From NCBI GenBank assembly GCA_963277665.1, contig OY728165.1, positions 1,147,930,050 to 1,147,994,049 on the forward strand: DNA of 64,000 nt, read 5' to 3'. The notes below the pieces were generated by a model. The model searched no databases. It saw nothing but the letters and a program-made list of their open reading frames with translations, and was not told where the DNA came from. The position numbers and the translations under genes are program-made. The DNA comes from Viscum album (taxonomy: Eukaryota; Streptophyta; Magnoliopsida; Santalales; Viscaceae). This document shows positions 36,630 through 47,571 of this stretch, in pieces; the first letter of the stretch is position 1; every line of letters starts with the position of its first letter.

Positions 36630-37050
36630 ATCTAAACTAGATGAAACATATTTTTAGTGAATATTCCAACTCCTCTAATCATGTACATCCAAACACCATT
36701 ACATGCACAATTACAATTAATCCTAAGATACATCACCAGTAAAAATTTATGACTTTCCCATTTCTACTTCATAAGAAAATCCATCTACATACATGTTGAG
36801 ATGTGCATATATGGGTGAGTTCACGAATAACTATTTATATTTTCCCATATAACACCCATTCATTAACATGTATGGTCTCTTTCAAACTAGGTGATCAATT
36901 CCATTGAAAATATTTCAACGTAATTTTAATCTAAATAGTTTATAAAATTATTCCAAATAATGAAAAATCAACACATGAAAATAATTCACAATGATGTTTT
37001 CCTAAGATAATATAAACCCTTCCTCAATCACCCCAAATAACAAAACCATT
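36630..37050. repeat. Diverged direct repeat, right copy
   Basis: Partner of 34740-35160 in the same orientation. The pair could be two LTR or gag-region copies from related decayed elements; I cannot decide. Confidence 0.4.
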
Positions 37051-38029
37051 GTTAGTGATAATAATTCTAGAAACCTGATCAATATTGAACTTATTTTGTG
37101 TAAAAATAGCTACCTATGATCATATAATGCATCCACTATGTCTCTTAAGAAACCTTATTTATTCCCAAGACAATATCTATTATTTTTCATATTATACAAA
37201 AATATCAATACTCTAAATTGATTTCCTAATCTTTATATTTATTTCTAATACATTGTAATTATTACCTCTACTAGAATTTGTTCAATTTCCAAAACTATTT
37301 TTCTTCTAGAAAATTGATTTCCAATTCGATCCAGCAAAGTCCATTATCTTAAATTTAATCCAATTTAACATAAAAATCCCATGATTTTCAAAAAATGCTT
37401 GATTTAATCTAGTACCCTTAATTTTATGAAAAATTACTAAATCTATATTTTCACAACTAGTAAACCTAAATTCCCATTTTATTAAATAAATTTCAATAAA
37501 TATATCTACAAAATATTAACAATAGATAAATATTTGAAATGGAAATAACCACATAATGAATAACATAATTTATTAAGGATTGAATATGATATGATACCCT
37601 TAGATGGTGAATGTATGAATAATTAAAAAAACCCTTGATCTGATATAAAAGATCATCATATGATCCTATAAAATATAGAAACACAATTTGGCCACCATAA
37701 ATCAGTCAATCCTAGACATATTTTCTACAATATAATCACCCTAGATTGAATTAGTGTGATAGATCTATCTATAGATATTGGAGGTAGATGGATCCAAGAT
37801 ATAATTAAGTCATAAAAACATAAATTTTTATCTAATGAAGATCTATTTGATCCCCAAAATTAATTACATTGTTTTATAGTGTAGAATATTAAATATCACT
37901 CCCAATGAAAGATATTTTAATCTTAGATAAGGATATTATTACCAAGATTCTCAAGAGGTTAAATGAGGGGGTAAAAATCAATTCTTTAAACCCTTTCTTG
38001 ACCACATGGTTGGGTCTCATAGTCCAGGG
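37051..38029. other. AT-rich DNA, no gene seen
   Basis: Left flank of element C. No coding or repeat feature recognised. Confidence 0.45.
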
Positions 38030-39979
38030 TGTAAGATCCTGACATTTTTTAGATATTATTTGAGATTTTATAGGAATTATTTATTATTATTTTTTAGGAA
38101 AATCTTGTTTGTGTTTTACCTTGGATGAGTTTGAGTGATACTTTGAGAAACTTTGAAGAAATAAAGATAGTGAATGGTTGACACATGATTTACCAAAATA
38201 TACACCCAGACCCAAGAATCCTTGAAACCCCTTAGAGAGTAGGATTGGAAATACGGTAAATGGTTTGTCAAACTGTGTACCCTATTAGGAGAAACTATGT
38301 ACCCCCATTCCCCCACCCTATAAGAGGATCATAGTTTTGAAAACCTAGCACCCCTTCAAAGGAAACATTGCACAAGTTTTTAATTAACACGAAAAATTAT
38401 TTGAAAATTCTAAAACCCCCATATTAACCCTTAATTGGCCCTATCTCAACCCTCAGTAAATTGTATTATTTTTTAGGCTTCCAGATGAATTCCTAGGGAT
38501 TTCTACCTCCATTATTCATGATTCAAAGGATGGATTGTTATATATGCACCCATCTGGGTATGTGTTTTCCTCCCATTTAGATATATATATATATCTCTCT
38601 CATTACTCTTCTCGAATAATGGAGTATTATTTTACTTCATTAGGTTCTGTATTTAGATCTAGGTTTGTTAGATCTTTATTTGTTTGATATTTGATAAAGG
38701 ATTCAAATCTTGATCTCATTCTTCACTATGATCTTTATCGATCCTCTTCAAATTTTGGATTTCTATTTGACAGTGTTCGTCATTGATTTTGAGGTAGGTA
38801 TTCTATTATTCAAATCATAATGTCTTCAATTTAATTATGTGTATGTAATTGTAGAATTGATATTTTATGATTATAAATTATTTTTTTAAATTAAATTAAT
38901 TAATTCTGTCGATTAATTAATTAAGGTAGTGTGAATTGAATAATTAATTATTGAATTCATTATAGGATATTGACCTTGTGAACAGAATAATTAATTATTT
39001 AATTAATTATGGGATATTGTGATTGTGAATTGATTAATTAATTTTTAATTAATTAGTGAATATTGATGTGTTTACACAAATACTGGAATTATATTAATTA
39101 ATTATTTAAGATATTGATTGAAATTATTTTGTTTATACAATTGATTGAATGGTATTAATTAATTATTGAATTAATTAATATATTATTGTTATGTGAAATG
39201 AGATAAGGAGGTTAATGATGATTAATATTGATTGATGTGATATCAATTAAAATGAAATGGAAATGAAATACCATGTGTTATAATGATTTTTAATTAAATA
39301 TGTTTTATGGTTAGGACTGTGGAACAATCCATATCAAGTATTTATTGGTTTGGGTGTCCTTAGGAACATTAGGGTTATGTGGTTAAATAAATAGTAATTG
39401 AATAAATGTAAACTGTTTAATTTATTTCTCTTTATTATTATTTATACAACAGAATGCAAAATTTGACTAGATATTTATTTAGATGTCATTGATGATGGCC
39501 TACTAAGTTGTACTCACACCCTACATGGGTTTCTTGATCAGTACCTGAATAGATTTAATAGTTGTGGATATGTTAAGGGAAAAATATATATGTTTCATGG
39601 GTGAGTCAGGATGGAGCATTGACGTGGGAATCAGACATGGTTTGGGACCTACCCGGGAGTTGTTAGCCATTGGATTTTTTAAATTCTCAAATGACACATT
39701 CTTTGGAATAGAATATCTATTTTTCAGTTTTGAGATTGTATTTCTAGTTTGGTAATCATGTGATACCGATATTATTCTAGTTATGGTTATATCATTTTGC
39801 TATACTTTATTTATTTTAGATGGTTTATTACATTGATAAAAAGGTTATAGTATCCCCATGATTGATATTTGACCCTCACTACTTTTTGATAGTCTCTTAC
39901 ATATAGGTAGGTGCGCTTGAGGTCATATAGCAGTTCGACTCAAGGCATCGGTGTGTGGCACCCAAGTCGGGACATTACA
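38030..39979 (+). repeat. 5' LTR of element C
   Basis: Begins TGTAAGATCCTGACATT and ends TCGGGACATTACA. Matches 45302-47571, for example 38095-38240 against 45368-45510 and 39840-39979 against 47430-47571. It contains an AT array with TTAATTAA palindromes and a short (AT)n/(CT)n tract near 38580-38600. Confidence 0.85.
38880..39185. repeat. Array of TTAATTAA-containing units in the C 5' LTR
   Basis: About six degenerate units of 45-60 bp, each carrying TTAATTAATTAA-like palindromes and often GGGATATTG or a TGTTTA.ACAA phrase. The counterpart in the 3' LTR is 46150-46450 and is more eroded. Confidence 0.6.
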
Positions 39980-39980
39980 A

Positions 39981-39994
39981 CTTGCTTTCAAAGA
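39981..39994 (+). promoter_or_regulatory. Degenerate primer binding site of element C
   Basis: TTGCTTTCAAAGAA matches 10 of 14 positions of the initiator-Met primer site and lies just inside the 5' LTR, as expected. Confidence 0.5.
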
Positions 39995-40660
39995 AGCTTT
40001 CATTTCTTTTGATTTTGTATTTCTATTTATGGAATGGAATATAGAAGACTAGGATGATTAAATCCATGTACATGAGCTCATGCATGGTAGTTGATAACCC
40101 ATGTATAGGGAAAAAACCTATTACCTAGGGTGGGATTGATGTTATTGATATGTGTTGTTATAATTGGATGTTATTTCACCTTCAGTGATGTAATTATTGT
40201 GTAATGTGATTATTGATTATGATTTTTCTAATATTTTAATCATAGCCTGATATGGAATGAGAGTTGGATATAAATCGATCATTATAGGAACTCAATATTA
40301 TTTTTTGGGATCCATCATTTTAGGCATCAATGGGGAAAAAGGTTTTGGGTATGTGGCTGAAAATTGAAATGTTTTCCTCGATTTAGAAATTTATATAGAA
40401 AAAGGTTCCTAATGTTAAATTGAAATTGAAAAAATGATACATAATATAAATAAATTTAGGTATAATGTGAAACTAGAATAGTGAAGTATTTTTCCCTTTT
40501 TTAACCATAACATAGATTTTGGAAGGTTACAGGTAGTGATAATGCCTTTGTGTTGACCATGTGGTGGAAAAAGTTGGAATGAGTTGTTATGAAATTGTGT
40601 AAATCCCTATTACATAAATTTATTATTTTTCCTAAGAAGTGTGTTTAGGATTTTAGGGAT
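39995..40660. other. Leader of element C, no gene seen
   Basis: Between the primer site and the first gag remnant. No coding or repeated structure recognised. Confidence 0.5.
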
Positions 40661-40664
40661 ATTC

Positions 40665-41620
40665 CTCCATGATGATGCTTGTTGAGAGGCTGACATGAGG
40701 AATTGGCTGGAGATGCTCCACTAGTAATGGTACTTGAGGCACCAGTAGTATCGGGTGGGGATGTCAGAGACTAGTTCTAAGATAACATTTCTTGCTTCAT
40801 ACAGTTTATGGAATGATACCCAGGGTGGGTTACAAAAATATTGTCCGATATGACATGGGAGTTATAGAAATAGTTCCCTCCGACATTTACTAGAGAGGGT
40901 GTACCTGATGTAGCTGATTTTTGGATAGAGTAAAACTAGACTATACTTGAAAACATGGAGACTTCTACTTATAAGAGAGTCAAATTAGTTGCATACATGT
41001 TGTGTGTTCAGGAAAAGCATTGGTGATACATCCAGAATCAGGATGTACTTCTATATGATAATTTATGTAATGAATTATAGGAGATTTCCTTGGAGAACTT
41101 TTATCCAGAGAAAATCAGGATGGAGGGAGAGTCAAAGATTATTATACTAGCTCATAAGAGTATGTCCAAGATGGACTATATCAGTTTCATTAAATATATT
41201 TAGTGATTTTTTATAGCATTGGAAGGATATGAGGATACCATGGAAAAGTGGTTTTGGGATGGGCTTAATTTTGAAATTATGTTCCATGTGAATATATTCA
41301 TGATGAAGATTTTTTCAGAAGTGGTGAAACATGATCACATATAAGAGGGGAACTCAAAGGAGGAATCAAGTGGAGGACAATTGGTTTCTAGTAGATGATC
41401 TATAGGTACAACTTCAGAGATTAGGAAGAGTCTTTCTAATAATGTTAACTAGAGTGATAGTAAGATGATTAGCCAGGGGAAGGGTCTGTAACAAAGGATC
41501 TTACCAGAATGCTTTTCCACCAGTGCGGTAGCTAGTCCACCTTTATAAACTGTGTTCCTGACCACTTTTAGACTATCAAGGCTATGTCTGGATGGGACAC
41601 CTACATAGGTTTTTCAGAAA
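40665..41620 (+). pseudogene. gag of element C (many stops)
   Basis: The plus strand reads PP..CLLRG..HEELAGDAP near 40671, like a gag N-terminus, then PPTFTREGVPDVADFWIE (about 40880-40930), ENMETSTYKRVKLVAYML and ENFYPEKIRMEGESK (about 41095-41140). These match the PTF.G.DP..AE.WL / KV.LA.YML / F.E.FYPE order of Gypsy gag. Zinc-knuckle remnants follow: FHQCGS.STFINC (about 41500-41540) and GYVWMGHLHRFF (about 41581-41616), with most Cys ligands replaced. Numerous stops prevent translation. Confidence 0.75.
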
Positions 41621-41879
41621 CCCTTGACAAACAAGTAGTGATGGAGAAGCTATACAATGTTAGAGTGTAATAAGGGTATCTTACATCACATATCTGTTAG
41701 GCAGTTTGAGTTCTACTAGCCATAGTAGTGGAGGTAGTGGATGTGGGGCTTTAGTAAAAGAGTTCCCATATCTATAGACTGGTGCAACTCAGTGAACATA
41801 AATTGCATTACAAGGAATAGGGGAATGAAATTTACATGTCATTCAGTGTACTCTTTTGGATAGCAAGGATGGATCGTCG

Positions 41880-42344
41880 TTAGTAAGAGGTACCATTGTT
41901 GTGGATTACAAGCTATATAGTGCCTTATTTGATACGTCTGCCTCTCATTCCATTGTCTATGAAAAAAAATTGAATGTTTTGATCATGTAATTAGTGTTCT
42001 TGAGTGCAGTGTTAACGATAGATACACCATTAGTATTACAATCCAGATACATCTATTTGTGCAAACGGTGTTATCTCGAGGATGGGGAGTATCATTTTAT
42101 TGAGTATATTTACATTATTGACATGTTAGGAATTGAAATAATTTGGGGAATAGACTATCTATTATCATACCAAGACCACATAAATATTTACCATAGAAGA
42201 ATGAATTTTACATCTCCTAAGGGTGACAACTATATTCACCAAGGAAAATGGGATATCAAGGAAGACCGTGCAGGGATAGTTCATCAGCAACTATGGAAGA
42301 TCACAACCCATGTCTCTCATCTATTTTTAGATTATATTGAGTAA
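41880..42344 (+). pseudogene. Aspartic protease of element C
   Basis: 41900-41975 reads TIVVDYKLYSALFDTSASHS, the retroviral-type protease motif with the Gly of DTG changed to Ser, which alone should disable catalysis. The following open frame (41994-42344) holds the C-terminal half: LTIDTPLVLQSRYIYLCKRC and IDMLGIEIIWGIDYLLSYQD, which match the TPLG...C..C and DVILGMDWLS.YQA segments. A stop near 41988 separates the halves. Its Met start is incidental. Confidence 0.8.
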
Positions 42345-42379
42345 AATATGATTTCATTCCCCCATAGTTGATAGGTTTC

Positions 42380-43150
42380 AGGATTTATTTTCTAAGACTT
42401 ATTCGGGCTTCCATCTAAGGGGGATGTAGAATTTAAGATTGAGATCATGCTAAGAGGTGACTAGTATCCATTCAACTATATATAATATCATCAACAGAGC
42501 ATAAATAGATTCAAGATAAACTAGAGAAGTTTATGGATATGGTGTTTATTCATCTGAGTATGTTTCCTTGGGTTTTAGGGGTTTATTTCTAATAAGGATT
42601 ACTAGACTCTGCACATGTGTGTTGATTATTAGAAGTTGAACAAGATTACTGTGATGAACTGGTATCCTCTTCCACATATCGATGATCTCTTGGACCAGAG
42701 GATGGGAGCTTGGGTTTTCTCAAAGTTTGATTTGAGAACAAGGTATCTTCAGTTGAGAGTTAAGTCTTCTTATATAATGGGGATATCATTTAAGAGTAGG
42801 TATGGACCATATGTGTTCATTGTGATTTTTTTTGGTTTGAAAAACATACCAGTAGTGTTTATGGCTTTGATGAATATAATATTCCACCTATACCTAGATT
42901 ATTTGGTTTTAGTTTTTTGGTAGACATCTTGGTGTACTCCATGACTCATGAGGATCATTCCCAACATCTTGACATCATTCTATGTACACTGAGATAGAAT
43001 CAACTATATGACAAGATATGTTAGTTTCAATTTTAGATTGATCATGTACACTTCATGGGTCACATCATCTCAGATGAAGGTGTGTTAGTGGACCCATATA
43101 AATTTTAGGTATTTTTATCTTGGGAGTATCCTAAGAAAATTTTTGATATC
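42380..43150 (+). pseudogene. Reverse transcriptase of element C (broken at the active site)
   Basis: The open frame 42636-42923 gives NKITVMNWYPLPHIDDLLDQ, GAWVFSKFDLRTRYLQLRV (first catalytic Asp present), SRYGPYVFIVIFFGLKNIP and VFMALMNIIFHLYLDYLVLVFW, then a stop. The next frame continues DILVYSMTHEDHSQHLDIIL, so the break falls exactly at the IDDILVYS active-site motif and one of the two Asp is lost. The N-terminal part lies at 42390-42630 with stops (FIHLSMFPWVLGVYF). Downstream at 43020-43110, IDHVHFMGHIISDEGV-like residues complete the domain. Confidence 0.88.
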
Positions 43151-43189
43151 CACATTTTTCTGAAGCTGGAAAGAGATAATTATATATTA

Positions 43190-43700
43190 ATCCAGGACTA
43201 TTCCAATTTGGATGCATCACTTTCAAGCTTTACTAAGAAGGGGATAAATTTTGAAGGGTCTGGGTCATGTGATCATGCCATATATAGATTGATAAATCAC
43301 ATGACATTGGAACTGCTCTTGATCTTTCCATGTCCAGATGATGAGTATACAATGTTTTTTTATGCTTCTAGGGTCAATGGTGGAGAAGTGTTGATGCAGG
43401 GAGATTTATTAGCCATTAATGGGTATCAGAAATTGATGCCACATGAGCATAAATACCCTATACATGACCTCAATTTATCTATAGTAGTTTACGCTTTGAA
43501 ATTTTGGGGGAATTATCAATTGAGTGAGAAGTTTATTATGTATACATATCAAATGACTTTGATGTATATCTTTTCAAAGAAAGAATTTAATCTCCAATAG
43601 TGGATATGGGTTGATTATATGTATCCATTTGACATTGATCTAGAATATATTCCTTGGATTCTGAATAGTTTGTCTGATGCTTTAATCAATAAAACTCAGA
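43190..43700 (+). pseudogene. RNase H domain of element C
   Basis: The open frame 43208-43600 contains LLLIFPCPDDEYTMFFYASR, then GEVLMQGDLLAINGYQKLMP, HEHKYPIHDLNLSIVVYALK and FIMYTYQMTLMYIFSKKEFN, matching the Gypsy RNase H core. The Glu of HDLELA is Asn and the Asp of YTDHKSL is Gln, so catalytic residues are lost. After one stop the frame at 43619-43834 continues with IDLEYIPWILNSLSDALINK, the usual YHPGKANVVADALSRK segment that joins to integrase. Confidence 0.85.
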
Positions 43701-43859
43701 CTCAGGAAATTCAAGAGTCTAGTGTTGAGTGTAATATGATGACTTTGTTGATTGAGATGCATATTTTAGTTCAAGAGAGTCAAGAAAAGATGAATATACT
43801 TTCTGTTTCAATGGAGTATAAAATTTTGATATAGACTATTGATATGTAGTATAAGGATT

Positions 43860-45120
43860 TTCAATGTTTGTCCTTGAGGTAAGTACATTAAGGTGGGGAT
43901 ACACCTTCATATTGGAGGACAGATAAGGGCGAGATCATCTATGTCAGAACTAGGTTTTATGATCAAATGAGTATGTAGGAGGAGTTGATGTGGGCATTTC
44001 ATGCCTTGAAGTGGGTGGTGAATCTAGGTGTGACCAAAATGTAAGGTGAGATATGATGATAGTTTTGGTGTCCATGCATGAAAATGAGAGAGCTGGGGTC
44101 ATGATAGGATGCTACACCTTTCAATAGGTGAAGGTCAAGCATCAACGACCTGAAGGTTTACTATAATCATTTCCCATTCTAGAATGGAAGCAGGGCAATG
44201 TAACCATGGATATTATGGTGGATTAACATAGGAAGCCTCTAAATAATGATGTTATTTGGGTAATTGTGCACCAATTAAAAAAAATTCACCTTTTATGCCT
44301 ATTTGGGAGACTTTATCAATGGATAACCTGTGAGACTTGTATGATATGGAAATAGTCAATCGGCATGGGGTTATAAGAACTATTGTTTCAGACCAAACCT
44401 TTATTTTATATCACACTTTGGTAAAGGCTTTTGGAAGGCACTAGGTACATAGTTTCATAGAGTAAATTTTTTCACTCATAGATAGATAGTACGTCAGAGT
44501 GTATTAATTAGGTGTTTGAGGATATGATTTTTGTGTGTGTCATGGAATTAATTGGGTCTTGGGAGAATCACCTAGAATGGGTGTAGTTTGACAATAAAAA
44601 TAGTATCATATTACTATTCCGGTGGAAGCAAATGAGGATATTTATGTTACTCCATATAGATCACCTCTATAATGGTTATAGGATGTTAGGATGGAGTTGT
44701 TGAGACCGAATCTTGTGCAGGAGACATTAGAGTAGTTATAGTTGATTCATAAATGTTTGGATACAAATCATAGAAAAAAAATTTCATATACACATATATA
44801 TATCTATAAATCTTAGTGTTTTTATAGGGTGATCATGTATTCATTCAGGTGTCATCGAGATTTGGTCACTATAGGATATAGAGACCGGTGATTTTGGATC
44901 CAAGGTTGGTAGGACCTTTGACAATTTTTGAGAACGTTTGGATGTTTTCATACTGATTGTCTCTCCCATAGGGATACATAATGATGCATGGAGTTTCACA
45001 TGTGTCACAAATTCGGTGGTATCACCTAGACTCTTATCACGTAATCGATGTGGATGATTCTAAACTTGAGACTGATGCGTCCTTTCAGGATCATTTGATA
45101 CATGTGTTGGACTAGTCAAA
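43860..45120 (+). pseudogene. Integrase and C-terminal domain of element C
   Basis: Multi-frame remnants follow RNase H in the expected order. An ISHFGKGFWKALGT-like string at about 44408-44452 corresponds to the FTS.FW..L...LGT core segment. The C-terminal domain reads GDHVFIQVSSRFGHYRI (about 44830-44880), ILDPRLVGPLTIFENVW and YHLDSYHVIDVDDSKLETDA (about 45020-45075), matching the KLAPRYIGPF.IL and DPSHV..VE segments. Many stops are present. Confidence 0.7.
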
Positions 45121-45288
45121 AATTATTGCAGGGACAAATTGTATTGATTGTTTGTGTATTTTTGAAACATGTGTTTGTGTAGGAGGAAAACTAGGAGTGA
45201 GAACAAGATATGTGGTCTTAGTGGCCCAATCTTTTTGACTTGGAATCATAGTGATTCTTTGGAGTATAGCCCATGGATGAGCTATTAT

Positions 45289-45301
45289 AAGGTGGGAATA
45301 T
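45289..45301 (+). promoter_or_regulatory. Polypurine tract of element C
   Basis: AAGGTGGGAATAT lies directly before the TGTAAGATA start of the 3' LTR. Confidence 0.6.
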
Positions 45302-47571
45302 TGTAAGATATAGACCTTTTTTAGAGATATCTTGAGCATGTTTATAGGAATTATTTTTTTATTGTTTTAATAAAATCGTGTTTGGGTTTTACCTCAGTGT
45401 TTTTAGTTAAAATATGAGACATTTGGATGGAAGAAGGATAGTGCATGGTAGGCACATGGTTTTTCAAAATCTTGCACCCTGGCCTAGAAAATTTTCCAAC
45501 CCATTATAGAGAGGGATTGTACATCTGGCACAATATTTAGAAAACCATGTTCCCTATTAGGAGAAGTAGTCCCCCCTAGAAAAGTGGCATGGTTGAGGAA
45601 CATGGTTTGGATAACTATGCACCCCTTCCCCGGAAACTGTTTGTGGGTTTTAAATTATCCAAAAAAATTGTTTTAATGTTTCTAAACCCCCCAAATTATC
45701 ATTTAATTGGACCAAGCTCGACCCTAAGAAACTTTGATCAAATTTTTTACTCTTGGATGGTTTCCTAGGTTACCTGGCCTCCATTCATTGTGATTCAAAT
45801 GCCATATTATCATATCTTCCCTTATCTGAGTATGTGTTTTCTTCTTGTTAATATCTCTCTCACCCTCTCATGCACCTCTTCTAAGATAAAATATGGATGT
45901 ATACGCATTTTTTGTTCTATATCTAGATCTCATTTTTTTAGATCTTGATTTTTTTGATATTGGATCTAGGATTCAGATCTAGATATTTTTCTTCATCTCC
46001 TTCTTGATTGGTCTGCTTCAAATTGGGGATTTTCATTAGTTCACATTTGTCACCAATTTGTAGGTGGGTGTTATATTATTAAAATCCCAAAGGCTGGATT
46101 TAAATTATATATATGTAATTAGAGAACTGAAATTTTAGGACTAGAAATTTAGTTCTTAAATTGAATTAGTTAATTTTGTAAAATAATTTATCGAGGTGTT
46201 ATGAATTGAATAGTTAATTGTTGAGCTAATAATGGGATATTGATATTTTGAATCGAATGATTAATTTTTGAATTAATTATGGGATATTTTTATTTTGAAT
46301 ATATTAATTAGATTTTTAATTAATTTATTAATATAGATGTTTTATATAATTAGTTTAATGTGATTAATTTTTTTAATAAATTATTGGAAATTATTGTGTT
46401 TAAACAATTTATTTAATGTGATTAATTGATTTTTCAATTAATTAATAGATTGTTGTGATGTGAAATATGATAATAGGTAAACATTGATTAACCTTGATTG
46501 ATGTAATATATGGGAAATGGTGATAAGAATGTTAATGTGAATTAACCTAGAATGATGTGATATTTGTGATATATGTGTTTGATTGAGAAATGGGGTGTGA
46601 GACATGGAGAGACACTCCAAATACCCACGGGGTGCTAGACATGGAGTTCTAGACCCAACTGATTGCATACATATAATTATATGGGATAGATACTGATGAT
46701 CCAAATACACATTGGGTGTGGGATAGGGTTTGATGCTCTAAATACCCATGGGCTTCTAGACATAACATTCTAAAACCATGAGATTTGAATTGGACTATCA
46801 TTCCAAGTAGTAGTGATGTTAATTGAAATGAAATGTATAATGAAATACTATGTGTTATAATGAATTACGAATTGAATATGTGTTATGGTTCAAACATCAA
46901 CATATACCTAATTAGGTATTGATTGGTTCAGGTGTCCTCAAGAACCCTGGGGTTATGTGGTTAAATAATGAGTAATTAAATTAATGTAATATTTTTATAT
47001 TATTTCATTTCATAATTTTTTATATAAATTGATAGATTGTTTTATTTTATTTTTATTTTTACATCATTTTGTTGTGTCTTAAAGAGTGGTACTCTCACCC
47101 TACTTGTGCTGCATGATTGGTAACTAAATAGATTTACAAGTTGCATAATAGACTAAGGGAAATATCTCTTTGTTAGGTGGCTCAGTAGGGTTGGATCATG
47201 GATTAGGGAACCGACTGTGGTTCTGGAACCAATTGGGAGTTTTTACTGTCTTTATTTCATTTAGAATTTAAATATTTAAAATTTAAATGTACTTTAACAA
47301 GGCATATATACTTTTTTTGTTTTGATAATATATTTTTTCTTTGGTAATAAGGTGATACTGGTATTATTTCGGTTATTGTTTTATCATTTGGATATTATTT
47401 AATTATTTCTGTTGGTTTATTACTCTAATAATTATGTTATAGTCTCCCCATGATTGATATTTGACCATTGTTACTATTCGATTGTCTTTGGCATACGAGG
47501 AGGCACGCTTCACATCACGTAGTAGTCTGGCTCGGGGAATCAGTGTGGGGAACCCAAGTTAGAACATTGCA
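45302..47571 (+). repeat. 3' LTR of element C
   Basis: Begins TGTAAGATATAGACC and ends AGAACATTGCA. It carries about 300 bp (roughly 46510-46805) absent from the 5' LTR, including two copies of a roughly 40-bp unit (CC/CT-AAATACCCA...TTCTAGAC-like) near 46615 and 46738. The frame 46438-46710 on the minus strand lies in that segment and is not a gene. Confidence 0.82.

Larger units (their letters stand above)
38030..47571 (+). mobile_element. Element C: full-length but decayed Ty3/Gypsy retrotransposon
   Basis: LTRs at 38030-39979 (1.95 kb) and 45302-47571 (2.27 kb) start TGTAAGAT and end ACATTACA or ACATTGCA. A degenerate initiator-Met primer site follows the left LTR and a purine tract precedes the right one. 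The 5.3 kb interior encodes, on the plus strand and in order, gag, protease, RT, RNase H and integrase, each broken. Flanking 5-mers CAGGG and TAGGT share only the central AGG, so a target duplication is possible but decayed. The LTR length difference is mainly an extra segment of about 300 bp in the right copy. Confidence 0.88.
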
